A DNA stretch of 64,000 bases. Source: Bacillota bacterium. Its GTDB lineage: Bacteria > Bacillota > Clostridia > Peptostreptococcales > Anaerovoracaceae. The stretch spans positions 1 through 64,000 of the forward strand of contig JAUNDC010000012.1 of NCBI GenBank assembly GCA_030526355.1. The letters are read 5' to 3'. Numbering within the stretch: position 1 is the first letter of the stretch; every line of letters starts with the position of its first letter. The notes beneath the pieces are model-generated. The model was not told the origin of the DNA. It did not search any database and was given only the letters and a program-made list of their open reading frames with translations. This document shows positions 1-8,876 of this stretch, one piece after another. Position numbers and translations under genes: made by a program.

Positions 1-55
1 AACCTATGACCCCCTGCTTGTAAGGCAGGTGCTCTCCCAGCTGAGCTATGCGCCC
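1..55 (-). tRNA. tRNA-Val (anticodon TAC), 3' end cut by the window edge
   Basis: The minus strand shows the acceptor 5' strand GGGCGCA, the D-arm GCTC...GAGC with the AGCTGGGAGA loop, and an anticodon arm CCTGC-CTTACAA-GCAGG. The loop places TAC at positions 34-36, so it reads valine codons. The T-arm and acceptor 3' strand lie beyond base 1. A sigma-A type promoter stands about 47 bases upstream, so this may be the first gene of a tRNA cluster. Confidence 0.93.
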
Positions 56-101
56 CCATGTTACCGACTGATTTGTGCTTATCTCGTCGGCACATTTACT
101 A

Positions 102-130
102 ACTATACAGCAACAACTCGATTCTGTCAA
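102..130 (-). promoter_or_regulatory. Sigma-A promoter of the tRNA-Val transcript
   Basis: On the minus strand TTGACA (125-130) and TATAGT (102-107) are separated by exactly 17 bases. The expected start is near base 95, about 40 bases before the mature tRNA end. No gene other than the tRNA follows in this direction. Confidence 0.75.
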
Positions 131-149
131 GCATTTTAAAAAAGTTTTT

Positions 150-803
150 TTATATTTTTTCCAGAATCATGTCGAATGCTTGAATTTCTGCAGTTCCTGA
201 GGTTATATTCATAAACAGTTCTTTCACATTTTCATGAATTTCCGGCATGCAAATAACCTTCAAAACCACCTTGTCCGTGTATTGTATATCGTCGATAACG
301 AATTCAATTTTTGTTCCATCTGCTTCCGTATTGAGCTTATCCACAGCCATATTCTGGAATTTAGCCAGATATGAATAATCCGTTTTTATTTTCATTGAAC
401 ATATTTCCTGAACGCTGCATACTCCTGCTGCCTCCAGACCTAGTTTTGCACTGCTGGTATACGCCCTTACGAGACCACCTGTTCCAAGTTTTATTCCTCC
501 GAAATATCTTGTCACAACAACAGCAACATTTGTAATGCCTTCCTTCACCAGCATCTGTACCATAGGTGCACCCGAGGTACCCTGCGGCTCTCCGTCATCG
601 CTTGCCCACTGGATCTGAAATTTATCTCCTACAACCATGGCAGGGACATTGTGAGTCGCATCCTTGTATCTGTTTTTTATTTCAGCTACAAAGGCATCTG
701 CCTCCTCCTTTGACTCAACAGGTCTGACATGTGCTGTGAATTTTGATTTTTCGATTATCTGCGTTGCCTCCGCTTCACTGCGTACTGTTTTATATAGCTC
801 CAT
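150..803 (-). CDS. yigZ: YigZ/IMPACT family protein
   Basis: A 217-residue protein of the UPF0029/YigZ family, related to the eukaryotic translation regulator IMPACT. The bacterial role is not settled. The family signature is present: DDGEPQGTSG near residues 69-78 and TRYFGGIKLGTGG near 98-110, followed by the usual C-terminal ferredoxin-like half. The open frame extends upstream, but the ATG at 803 is preferred because AGGAG lies 9 bases before it and the first homologous residues follow at once. It overlaps the end of hflX by 14 bases and is probably cotranscribed with it. Confidence 0.9.
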   Translation of the reverse strand: MELYKTVRSEAEATQIIEKSKFTAHVRPVESKEEADAFVAEIKNRYKDATHNVPAMVVGDKFQIQWASDDGEPQGTSGAPMVQMLVKEGITNVAVVVTRYFGGIKLGTGGLVRAYTSSAKLGLEAAGVCSVQEICSMKIKTDYSYLAKFQNMAVDKLNTEADGTKIEFVIDDIQYTDKVVLKVICMPEIHENVKELFMNITSGTAEIQAFDMILEKI

Positions 804-2091
804 CTTCAGTAACTCCTGTGCTGTACTTCTGATATTTCCCGAAATCCTCTCCGGCAAATCTGCCGTGTATCAAGGTTCCGTTCTCTTTATATTCCATAGA
901 TATTATCTCGCTGTTTTCACATAGATACGATGTAACAGCACCTTTATCATACGGAACCAGCATATATGCTTCTATCCTGCTGCCAAACACCTTCTCTTTT
1001 ATCTTCTGCACCAGCTGATCGACATTTTCCCCGGTTCTGGCTGAAATATATACTGCATCACAACCGCTCACATCTACAGGCTTTTCCTGTGCAATATCCA
1101 TCTTGTTGTATACCATTATTTTTTCTTTATTTCCTGCACCGATCTGTTTTATTACCTTGTCGGTCACATCAATCTGGAAATCTCTGTTCTCATATGCTCC
1201 ATCAACTATATGAACAAGAAGATCTGCATACTTCACTTCATCCAGTGTGGACTTGAAGGCTTCAATCAGGCTGTGCGGCAGCTTGCTTACGAAGCCTACT
1301 GTATCTATCAGTATGAATTCGCTTCCCGGCTCAAGCTCTATTCTTCTGTGCTGTGTATCAAGTGTTGCAAAAAGCATGTCCTGTGACGATACGGTCTTGT
1401 CCTCTTTTCTGGAAAGCTCCAGCAGTCTGTTCATAATAGCCGACTTTCCTGAATTTGTATAGCCCATAAGAGCAACCACAGGTATCTGTGACTTTTCCCT
1501 TCCCGAACGCTGAACCTGTCGCGTTTTACCGAGCCTTCTAAGCTCTGCCTTAATATCATCTATACGCCCTGCGATGTGCCTTCTGTCGGTTTCCAGCTTT
1601 TTTTCACCGGGGCCTCTGGTACCTATACCTCCGCCAAGCCTCGAAAGCGATTTACCGAATCCTGTAAGCCTCGGCATTCTATACTGAAGCTGTGCCAGCT
1701 CGACCTGCAGCTTACCTTCTCTGGAATCTGCTCTGTCTGCAAATATGTCGAGAATCAGAATCGTCCTATCAATAACCCGCACTCCTGTGGCTTCTTCCAG
1801 ATTCCTGAGCTGAACACCTGACAATTCATCATTGAAGATAACCATATCCGCTTCCATATTGCTGCACAGCTCCGACAGCTCCTCCACCTTGCCCTTTCCT
1901 ATCAAAGTGGCTGTATTAGGTTTTTCGAGGGATTGTATAAGACGTCCGATGACCTCTACATTGTCCGCTTCTGCCAGTCCCTCAAGCTCATCCATGGAAT
2001 ATGATATATCATCCTTCAGCTGCAATCCTACAAGTATTGCCCTGTATTCCTCGTTTCTTATCACTTCATTGTTTTCATTAAATCTTAACAT
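790..2091 (-). CDS. hflX: GTPase HflX
   Basis: A 433-residue ribosome-associated GTPase that in other bacteria splits stalled or hibernating 70S ribosomes. The N-terminal HflX domain ends with the glycine-rich GGGIGTRGPGEKKLETDRR segment near residues 153-171. The G domain has G1 GYTNSGKS at 210-217, the G3 segment DTVGFVSKLP and the G4 motif YNKMD. Length is normal for the family. The start is the only reasonable ATG, yet the 19 bases between yunB and this gene hold no clear Shine-Dalgarno sequence, so expression may depend on coupling to yunB. The end overlaps yigZ. Confidence 0.95.
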   Translation of the reverse strand: MLRFNENNEVIRNEEYRAILVGLQLKDDISYSMDELEGLAEADNVEVIGRLIQSLEKPNTATLIGKGKVEELSELCSNMEADMVIFNDELSGVQLRNLEEATGVRVIDRTILILDIFADRADSREGKLQVELAQLQYRMPRLTGFGKSLSRLGGGIGTRGPGEKKLETDRRHIAGRIDDIKAELRRLGKTRQVQRSGREKSQIPVVALMGYTNSGKSAIMNRLLELSRKEDKTVSSQDMLFATLDTQHRRIELEPGSEFILIDTVGFVSKLPHSLIEAFKSTLDEVKYADLLVHIVDGAYENRDFQIDVTDKVIKQIGAGNKEKIMVYNKMDIAQEKPVDVSGCDAVYISARTGENVDQLVQKIKEKVFGSRIEAYMLVPYDKGAVTSYLCENSEIISMEYKENGTLIHGRFAGEDFGKYQKYSTGVTEDGAI

Positions 2092-2110
2092 GTTCTTATT
2101 TTACCACATT

Positions 2111-2788
2111 TTATTCAGGTGTTACATCTAAAATATCTTCCTCCGGAACCTGAACGAAGCTCTCCGGAACCTTGCCGAGAATAACCGCTTCACCCACAAG
2201 CACTGTAGACGAGGTTTCAAATATATCGTCTGCGAACGGCGAAATGACCTTCACTCTGCTTCCGATGACTACGTATATCTTGTACTTGGTCTGATTTATC
2301 CCCTGAGTTTCAAATTCTGTTTTGAAATCCATTGATGATACACTAAGCGGCACAATGGAAAGGGTGACATCCGGACCTGTCTGAGACAACAGCTTGCTTC
2401 CAAGCAATGCACCCACAGGAACCTCCAGGTGCTCTTCCTCCATCTTTCTGAAGGACTCCTGAAGACCTATTGAAAGCTCTGCCATCAGAATATTTATCTC
2501 CGCAGAATTCGCCTGGACCATTTCCATCGTTCCATCCTCACCGCTTTTTACAGTGAAGAGTTCCTTTTCCTTCTCATTTCTGAACTGCTCGGCAAGTGTC
2601 ATGTTTACAGCTCTGGACACCACCACCTCAGCTCTTATCTTTGTCACATCCTCCATATTAGGTTCAACCAGCATTGTAATTGCCACATATACTCCCGCAG
2701 TCATTACTGCCGACACCACTACCGCCGCCAAAGCCACCCTCCTGAAGCCTTTATTTCCGTTTTCTCCCCTTTTTCTGTTCCTTTTCAT
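2111..2788 (-). CDS. yunB: Sporulation protein YunB
   Basis: A 225-residue membrane-anchored protein of the YunB family, which in Bacillus subtilis belongs to the sigma-E regulon and is needed for normal spore formation. Basic residues at the N-terminus (MKRNRKRG) precede one hydrophobic segment near residues 15-40, and the rest is probably extracytoplasmic. The ATG at 2788 is chosen because GGAGG stands 6 bases before it; the longer frame adds 20 residues without homology or a ribosome site. It follows the codY terminator and lies 19 bases before hflX. It is the clearest sign of a spore-forming ancestry in the window. Confidence 0.88.
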   Translation of the reverse strand: MKRNRKRGENGNKGFRRVALAAVVVSAVMTAGVYVAITMLVEPNMEDVTKIRAEVVVSRAVNMTLAEQFRNEKEKELFTVKSGEDGTMEMVQANSAEINILMAELSIGLQESFRKMEEEHLEVPVGALLGSKLLSQTGPDVTLSIVPLSVSSMDFKTEFETQGINQTKYKIYVVIGSRVKVISPFADDIFETSSTVLVGEAVILGKVPESFVQVPEEDILDVTPE

Positions 2789-2827
2789 AGAAAACCTCCG
2801 GCAGCGGCTCAGAATGTTTAAATGCAC

Positions 2828-2870
2828 AAAAAAACACCTCTGCTTCACTATCTTATGCGAAACAGAGGTG
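2828..2870 (-). terminator. Intrinsic terminator of codY
   Basis: Minus-strand stem CACCTCTG (2863-2870) pairs with CAGAGGTG (2835-2842), followed by a run of T. It begins 5 bases after the codY stop codon and separates codY from yunB. Confidence 0.88.
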
Positions 2871-2875
2871 ATATG

Positions 2876-3652
2876 TTACATTACCATCTTGGCAAGCTCT
2901 TCCTTGAACTTGGAGTTGATTATCTTGATTCTCGTTCCTTTCATACCAAGAGATCTTGATTCTATTACGCCGGCGCTTTCAAGCTTTCGCAGGGCATTTA
3001 CGATAACAGAACGTGTTATTCCTGAACGATCCGCAATCTTGCTTGCAACCAGAAGTCCTTCTTCGCCGTCAAGCTCGGCAAAAATCTGCTGCACAGCTTC
3101 GATTTCCGAGTATGACAGAGTTCCTATAGCCATCTGAACCATGGCAATCTGTCTTTCCTCTTCTTCCTCCTCCAGAGATTTTCTTCTCTGTATTTCCAGA
3201 CCTATTACCGTTGCTCCGTATTCTCCAAGCACCAGATCTTCATCGGTGAATGCAGGAGAATATCTGGTTACAATAAGAGTTCCCCATCTCGTACCGCCTC
3301 CGAGCACAGGTATTATAGTATGCAGCTTATCGGATGTATCATAGTCATACTTGAAAATTCTAAGCACCTCATCGCCCGAAAGATTGGCCATTGTCTCCGT
3401 GACTCTCATAAGCTCCTCATTATACTCTCCCGGGAAAGCCTCAGTGCCGGTTTCAGGATCGGCTATAGTATTACTGTCAGAACGTATCTTATAGTTTACA
3501 CCGATTACCTTACCTTTGGCATTGGCCACGTACACATTCGCATCCATCAGGTCGCTCAGAACCCCGCACATTTCATTAAATGAAAAAGCACCGGTAGGGC
3601 TCTCCTGAAGGAGCCAGTTCAATTTCCTTACTTTTTGCAAAATGTCACTCAT
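2876..3652 (-). CDS. codY: GTP- and branched-chain-amino-acid-sensing pleiotropic repressor CodY
   Basis: A 258-residue CodY of the usual family length. In Firmicutes CodY binds GTP and isoleucine, leucine or valine and represses nitrogen, amino-acid and virulence genes during plenty. The N-terminal GAF ligand domain covers about residues 1-155. The C-terminal winged helix carries the highly conserved segment SKIADRSGITRSVIVNALRK near 203-222. The start ATG has GAGGT before it. Its place next to hslUV follows the Bacillus order, but here codY has its own promoter (3708-3736) and terminator (2828-2870). Candidate targets are described at 31348 and, more weakly, at 3748. Confidence 0.97.
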   Translation of the reverse strand: MSDILQKVRKLNWLLQESPTGAFSFNEMCGVLSDLMDANVYVANAKGKVIGVNYKIRSDSNTIADPETGTEAFPGEYNEELMRVTETMANLSGDEVLRIFKYDYDTSDKLHTIIPVLGGGTRWGTLIVTRYSPAFTDEDLVLGEYGATVIGLEIQRRKSLEEEEEERQIAMVQMAIGTLSYSEIEAVQQIFAELDGEEGLLVASKIADRSGITRSVIVNALRKLESAGVIESRSLGMKGTRIKIINSKFKEELAKMVM

Positions 3653-3707
3653 AGTTCTACCTCATTTATCTATTGTTTTCAATTTTTTTACATATATATA
3701 CACCTGT

Positions 3708-3736
3708 ATTATATACTTTTAATATCCATATTACAA
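3708..3736 (-). promoter_or_regulatory. Sigma-A promoter of codY
   Basis: TTGTAA (3731-3736) and a perfect TATAAT (3708-3713) on the minus strand are 17 bases apart. The 237-base gap between hslU and codY also holds the hslU terminator, so codY is likely an independent unit. Confidence 0.75.
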
Positions 3737-3747
3737 CTCTTTTTTAG

Positions 3748-3762
3748 ATTTTTCAAAAAAGT
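3748..3762. promoter_or_regulatory. Possible CodY box upstream of codY
   Basis: ATTTTTCAAAAAAGT matches the CodY box AATTTTCWGAAAATT at 12 of 15 positions. It lies 11 bases upstream of the codY -35 box. The region is very AT-rich, so chance similarity is possible. Confidence 0.3.
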
Positions 3763-3840
3763 TTCCCCTTTTAAGACAATTTGATAAACTTGCTGTGTTT
3801 TATTGACATTTTGTACATTATACGACTTGTTTGCGGTAGC

Positions 3841-3867
3841 AAAAAGACCCCACAATACGCGAGGTCT
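3841..3867 (-). terminator. Intrinsic terminator after hslU
   Basis: On the minus strand AGACC (3863-3867) pairs with GGTCT (3845-3849) and is followed by TTTT. It lies 22 bases after the hslU stop codon and ends the yraN-comM-dprA-topA-hslV-hslU run. Confidence 0.75.
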
Positions 3868-3889
3868 CTGTTCTGTCTTTTGAAGTTAT

Positions 3890-5329
3890 TTAAAGTATAT
3901 ATTTGTCGATATCTTCAGGATGAATTTTTTCTGCAAACTTTTCTCTTACATATTCCTGATCGATGATTATTTTCTCATCATCCATATCCGGAATATTGAA
4001 TGAAATATCCTCAAGCAGCTTTTCGAGAATCGTATGCAGTCTTCTGGCTCCTATGTTCTCTGTCTGCTCGTTCATCAGGAATGCCATTGTTGCAATTTCA
4101 TCCACGGCTTCATCGGTGAATTCTATCTCGATTCCTTCTGTTTCAAGAAGTGCCTTGTGCTGCTTCAGAAGTGCGTTCTCAGGAACTGTCAGGATTTTTA
4201 CAAATGTATCCTTATCAAGGTTTTCAAGCTCAACTCTTATCGGGAAACGACCCTGAAGCTCAGGGATGAGATCTGTCGGCTTGGCTGTATGGAAAGCTCC
4301 AGCCCCGATGAAAAGAATATGGTCTGTCTTTACAGGACCGTGCTTGGTATTTATTACACTTCCCTCCACGATAGGAAGTATGTCTCTCTGTACACCTTCT
4401 CTGGATACATCTGCTCCGCTTCTGTAGCTTGAGCCAGATGCAATCTTGTCTATTTCGTCTATGAAAATAATGCCGTTCTGTTCTGCGTTCTGGAGTGCGT
4501 CCTCAGTCACCTGATCCATATCGATAAGGTTCTGGGCCTCTTCCTCTCTGAGAATCTTTCTGGCATCCTTGACTTTTACTTTTTTATTCTTCATTTTCTT
4601 TGGAGCCATATCTCCAAAAATATTTCCGATAGCAATGCTCATACCTTCATTGCCCATATCCAGCTGGTTCATCTTAGGAGCGTCTGTAACCTGTATCTCT
4701 ATATACTGATCCTCCAGAAGACCTTCTCTCAGCTGCTGTCTCACCTGCTCTCTGGCAAGCTCGGTATCCATACCGGTCTGTTCTTCGCCTTCCAGCTTCT
4801 GCTGCTGTTGCTGCTCATACTGTTCCTTCTGGCTTACATATCCCGCATTTCCCAAGATAAAATCAAAAGGTCCGCGGTTCTTGTTTGCAGCAGGTTTTTT
4901 CTTGCCCGGAATTATCGCTTCTATGATTTTCTCCTCAACGATTTCATCGGCTATGGAATACTTCTCTTCAAGCATTGCCTGCTTGGTTATTCTGACTGAG
5001 GCTTCCACAAGGTCGCGCACCATTGAATCAACATCACGACCTACATAACCTACCTCTGTAAACTTTGTTGCTTCAACCTTCACGAAAGGTGCATCCATAA
5101 GCTTGGCAAGGCGTCTGGCGATTTCCGTTTTACCACAGCCTGTAGGTCCCATCATCAGAATATTCTTAGGAGTGATTTCCTCTCTCATTTCCTCTGAAAG
5201 CAGACTTCTTCTGTATCTGTTTCTAAGTGCGATAGCCACCGATTTCTTGGCCTCGTCCTGTCCGATTATATATTTATCCAGTTCCTGAACTATTTCTTTT
5301 GGTGTCATCTGATAAAGTTTATTTGCCAT
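3890..5329 (-). CDS. hslU: ATP-dependent protease ATPase subunit HslU (ClpY)
   Basis: A 479-residue AAA+ unfoldase that feeds substrates to the HslV peptidase in the cytoplasm. Walker A is GPTGCGKTE at residues 61-69, Walker B is IIFIDEIDK near 287-295, and the sensor and C-terminal segments are complete, including a C-terminal Leu used to dock into HslV. The middle I-domain, about residues 120-250, is rich in Gln, Glu and Lys. Ribosome site GGAGG precedes the ATG by 7 bases. It lies 10 bases after hslV and is cotranscribed with it. Confidence 0.97.
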   Translation of the reverse strand: MANKLYQMTPKEIVQELDKYIIGQDEAKKSVAIALRNRYRRSLLSEEMREEITPKNILMMGPTGCGKTEIARRLAKLMDAPFVKVEATKFTEVGYVGRDVDSMVRDLVEASVRITKQAMLEEKYSIADEIVEEKIIEAIIPGKKKPAANKNRGPFDFILGNAGYVSQKEQYEQQQQQKLEGEEQTGMDTELAREQVRQQLREGLLEDQYIEIQVTDAPKMNQLDMGNEGMSIAIGNIFGDMAPKKMKNKKVKVKDARKILREEEAQNLIDMDQVTEDALQNAEQNGIIFIDEIDKIASGSSYRSGADVSREGVQRDILPIVEGSVINTKHGPVKTDHILFIGAGAFHTAKPTDLIPELQGRFPIRVELENLDKDTFVKILTVPENALLKQHKALLETEGIEIEFTDEAVDEIATMAFLMNEQTENIGARRLHTILEKLLEDISFNIPDMDDEKIIIDQEYVREKFAEKIHPEDIDKYIL

Positions 5330-5339
5330 GCTGCGCCTC

Positions 5340-5879
5340 CTATAATTTCTCTACAGAAATATGATCATTAGTATAAACACAAATTGAAGATGCTATCTCC
5401 AGAGATTTTCTTACAATGGTTTCTGCATCAAGGTCTGTGTTGTTGTATAAAGCGTTGGCTGCGGAATATGCATAGTTTCCGCCCGAGCCAATAGCAACGA
5501 ATGGCTGATCAGGCTCGATGACCTCGCCGGTTCCTGAAATCACCAGCAGACTTTCCTTGTCAGCCACTATCATCATAGCTTCGAGATTTCTTGCAGCCTT
5601 ATCTCTTCTCCAGAGCTGTGCCAATGCAACAGCTGCTCTCTTGAGGTTACCGCCATGTTCATCCAGTTTGCTCTCAAACTTCTCTGTCAGTGAGAATGCA
5701 TCCGAAACCGAGCCTGCAAATCCTGTTATCACCGTATTTTTGTAGATCTTCTTCACTTTCTTAGCGCCATTTTTCATTATGGCAGTTTCCCCCATAGTTA
5801 CCTGACCATCACCACCTATGCAGATATCATCTGCGCTTCTCCTTACTGCTACAATTGTTGTTGCATGAAATTGTACCAT
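5340..5879 (-). CDS. hslV: ATP-dependent protease peptidase subunit HslV (ClpQ)
   Basis: A 179-residue proteasome-like threonine peptidase. The protein begins MVQFHA followed by TTIVAV, so a six-residue propeptide must be removed to expose Thr7 as the catalytic N-terminus; in B. subtilis the equivalent residue is Ser. GGDGQVTMG and the GFAGSVSDA segment are conserved. It forms the HslUV complex with the next gene. It lies 12 bases downstream of topA. Confidence 0.96.
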   Translation of the reverse strand: MVQFHATTIVAVRRSADDICIGGDGQVTMGETAIMKNGAKKVKKIYKNTVITGFAGSVSDAFSLTEKFESKLDEHGGNLKRAAVALAQLWRRDKAARNLEAMMIVADKESLLVISGTGEVIEPDQPFVAIGSGGNYAYSAANALYNNTDLDAETIVRKSLEIASSICVYTNDHISVEKL

Positions 5880-5891
5880 GATAATACCTCC

Positions 5892-7949
5892 TTATTCTTT
5901 ATAATCACATTCGCTGTTTGAACATGCATATTTACTGTCTTTGGTTTTTTTCTCCACAAGCAGCTGTCCACATTTAGGGCATTTTCTGTTTACAGGCTTA
6001 TTCCAGTATGACTGGGTGCAGTCAGGATATCCACTGCATCCATAAAATACTCTTCCTTTTTTACTTTTCCTTGCCACTATATCTTTGCCGCATACAGGGC
6101 ATTTCACATCTATGGTCTGTACGAGAGGCTTGGTGTTTCTACATTCAGGATAACCGGTGCACGCAGCAAAGGTTCCGAACCTGCCATGCTTTACAGCCAT
6201 CGGCCTTCCGCATTTCTCACAGGTTTCCCCTGTCAGCTCCACTTCAAGCTCCATCTTCTGAATCTCGCTGTCAGCTACGTCAAGTTCTTCCTTGAAAGGT
6301 CCGTAAAAATCTCTTATTACGGATTTCCACTCAATACCCTTGGCTTCAATATCATCCAGATTTTCTTCCATCTGTGCAGTAAACCCTGCATCAGCTATTT
6401 CTTTGAAATAATGCTCCATTACATCTGTAACGATAAAGCCAAGCTCTGTAGGTACCAGCGACTTCTTTTCCTTGGAAATATATTTTCTGTCTATCAGTGT
6501 TGCCACTATTGGCGCATAGGTACTTGGTCTTCCTATATTCTTTTCCTCCAGATCCTTTACCAGGCTGGCCTCAGTAAATCTTGCCGGAGGCTGTGTAAAG
6601 TTCTGTTCTCCGGAAACATCTGAAGGTATCAGCTCTTCACCCTTTTCGAGATGAGGCAGAAGCTTATCTTCATCCTTTTCTCTCGAAACTGCATATACCT
6701 TGTGGAATCCGTCAAACAGAAGCTTCGATCCGGATGCCTTGAAAATATAGTCTCCATTCTCTATTGCTGCATTAACCGCTTTGTATTTTGCCGGAGCCAT
6801 CTGGCTCGCAACGAATCTGCTCCAGATCAGCTTATACAGATTGTACTGATCTTTGCTGAGAGAATCTTTTATTGTATCAGGCTCCAGGTCAATATGGCTG
6901 GGACGTATCGCCTCATGGGCATCCTGCACGTCCTTTTTCCTGTTACTGTAGACATTATCAGAGTAATATTCCTGCCCCAGCCTGTTTATTATATAATCCT
7001 TTGATGCCGCTCTGGCTTCATCGGATATTCTAACCGAGTCAGTTCTGATGTATGATACCAGACCTACAGTTCCCTTGCCTTTGATTTCTATTCCTTCATA
7101 GAGCTGCTGTGCTACCAGCATTGTCTTTTTGGTGGAAAAATTCAATTTATTTGCCGCATCCTGCTGCATGCTGCTGGTTGTAAAAGGAGCGGGAGCTTTT
7201 CTCATACGATCTTTTTCTTCAAGTGATTTAACAGTAAATCTACCTGACTTAAGCTCATTTATAATCCTGTCATTATGCTCTTTGTCAGTCACTTTTATCC
7301 GCTCGCCTCTGTACTCACTCAGTTTTGCGGTAAACGCCCTGTCTTTAACAAATTCAGCTGTAATAACCCAGAATTCCTCCGGCTTGAAAGCCTTGATTTC
7401 ATTTTCCCTGTCACAGATTATCTTCAGTGCCGCTGACTGAACTCTGCCTGCGCTCAGACCTCTTCTGATTTTTCTCCACAGAAGAGGGCTTATCTGATAT
7501 CCCACGAGCCTGTCAAGAACTCTTCTGGCCTGCTGTGCATCAACAAGCCTCAGATCTATCGGTCTCGGGTGCTTGATAGCTTCCTTGATAGCCTTGGAGG
7601 TTATCTCGTTGAATACTATCCTGCATGGTGATTCCATATCTATTCCCAGCAAAAACGCCAGATGCCAAGATATTGCTTCTCCTTCTCTGTCCGGGTCGGT
7701 TGCCAGATAGACCTTGGATGCATTCTTGGCCTCTTTTTTTAATTCCTTTATTATATCCCCTTTACCTCTTATAGATATGTACTGAGGTTCAAAGTCATCC
7801 TCTATATCTATTCCCAGTTTACTTTTAGGCAAATCACGTACATGACCAACCGACGCTATGACCTTATAGCGCGATCCAAGAAATTTACCTATTGTTTTAG
7901 CCTTCGATGGCGATTCTACTATCACAAGAATCTTCTTTGCAGCTGCCAT
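5892..7949 (-). CDS. topA: DNA topoisomerase I
   Basis: A 685-residue type IA topoisomerase that relaxes negative supercoils. The TOPRIM domain occupies the first 120 residues (ILVIVESPSKAKTI, then ATDPDREGEA). The catalytic tyrosine lies in SYIRTDSVRIS near residue 305. The C-terminus carries three four-cysteine zinc ribbons, beginning CEKCG, CPVCG and CPKCG, between about residues 575 and 685. As in Bacillus it follows dprA, but trmFO and xerC, which separate topA from hslV there, are absent. Confidence 0.97.
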   Translation of the reverse strand: MAAAKKILVIVESPSKAKTIGKFLGSRYKVIASVGHVRDLPKSKLGIDIEDDFEPQYISIRGKGDIIKELKKEAKNASKVYLATDPDREGEAISWHLAFLLGIDMESPCRIVFNEITSKAIKEAIKHPRPIDLRLVDAQQARRVLDRLVGYQISPLLWRKIRRGLSAGRVQSAALKIICDRENEIKAFKPEEFWVITAEFVKDRAFTAKLSEYRGERIKVTDKEHNDRIINELKSGRFTVKSLEEKDRMRKAPAPFTTSSMQQDAANKLNFSTKKTMLVAQQLYEGIEIKGKGTVGLVSYIRTDSVRISDEARAASKDYIINRLGQEYYSDNVYSNRKKDVQDAHEAIRPSHIDLEPDTIKDSLSKDQYNLYKLIWSRFVASQMAPAKYKAVNAAIENGDYIFKASGSKLLFDGFHKVYAVSREKDEDKLLPHLEKGEELIPSDVSGEQNFTQPPARFTEASLVKDLEEKNIGRPSTYAPIVATLIDRKYISKEKKSLVPTELGFIVTDVMEHYFKEIADAGFTAQMEENLDDIEAKGIEWKSVIRDFYGPFKEELDVADSEIQKMELEVELTGETCEKCGRPMAVKHGRFGTFAACTGYPECRNTKPLVQTIDVKCPVCGKDIVARKSKKGRVFYGCSGYPDCTQSYWNKPVNRKCPKCGQLLVEKKTKDSKYACSNSECDYKE

Positions 7950-8006
7950 GAAAACTCCTCCCTTTTGCTTTACTTTAGCTTCTAGTATTTGATTATATGT
8001 ATAATT

Positions 8007-8876
8007 TCATGCTTTTGCAATAAAAATTTTTCCAAGTGCAGAAAAAACTATACCCTTTAACTCCATAACCGTTACGATACTGCTTATATATGCGGGAGCT
8101 TTTCCCGTATGTGCACATAGCTCCTCCACCGTCATTTCGCCGTGATTTTCAAGCAGCGAAAATATAATCAGCTCTGTCTCTCCCAGGACTTTTTCTGCCT
8201 CCCGTCTGCTTATTCCACATATCCCCATTGCCTCTGCAATGTCATCTATACAAGTTACAGGAACGGCACCTTCCTTGATAAGCTTGTTATTGCCGATATT
8301 GTACATACTATCTATATTACCCGGAACAGCAAACACCTCCCGTCCCTGCTCTGCTGCCAGCTCAGCAGTAATCAGCGCTCCACTGCTGTTACCTGCCTGC
8401 ACCACAACCGTAAGCTCCGAAAGTCCGCTGATTATCCTGTTTCTGCGAGGAAAATAGTACCTTGCCGGCTCTGTTCCCGGGGGATATTCCGATATCACCA
8501 GCCCATTTCGTTCGATTTCTTCCTTCAGGCCATTGTTATCTCTGGGGTAACATATATCTATACCGCACCCCAACACTGCAATGGTTCCTCCTCCGGCATC
8601 CAGTGCACCCCTGTGTGCACATGTATCAATTCCTTTTGCCATTCCGCTTACGATAACCACCTGCTTCTCCGCCAGTCGCGCGGAAATCGATCTGGCAGTA
8701 TTTCTGCCGTACTGAGTTGTCTTCCTCGATCCTACTACGGCAGCACATCTCTCATTCATTATTGCCGGATTTCCTCTGTAAAAAAGCACCTTGGGAAAAT
8801 CCTTTATTTCCTTTAATACTGCCGGATACAGCGGCTGCCCCGATGTAATCATCTCAATATTATTATCCATAGTCAC
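8007..8876 (-). CDS. dprA: DNA-processing protein DprA
   Basis: A 289-residue DprA/Smf protein that in competent bacteria loads RecA on incoming single-stranded DNA. The Rossmann-like domain contains GSRKTTQYGR and SGMAKGIDTCAHRGAL, and the C-terminal 65 residues form the winged helix of the family. The frame opens with GTG at 8876, which overlaps the comM stop as GTGA. An ATG two codons later (8870) has GAGG at a 5-base distance and is an equally good start. It follows comM directly, a pair linked to transformation in other genera. Confidence 0.93.
   Translation of the reverse strand: MTMDNNIEMITSGQPLYPAVLKEIKDFPKVLFYRGNPAIMNERCAAVVGSRKTTQYGRNTARSISARLAEKQVVIVSGMAKGIDTCAHRGALDAGGGTIAVLGCGIDICYPRDNNGLKEEIERNGLVISEYPPGTEPARYYFPRRNRIISGLSELTVVVQAGNSSGALITAELAAEQGREVFAVPGNIDSMYNIGNNKLIKEGAVPVTCIDDIAEAMGICGISRREAEKVLGETELIIFSLLENHGEMTVEELCAHTGKAPAYISSIVTVMELKGIVFSALGKIFIAKA

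Noticed and set aside
790..857. Longer yigZ start at 857
   Set aside because: The extra 18 codons lie inside hflX, have no homology and no ribosome site; the ATG at 803 has AGGAG.
2835..2870. Regulatory inverted repeat before yunB
   Set aside because: Stem plus T run directly after the codY stop is best read as the codY terminator.
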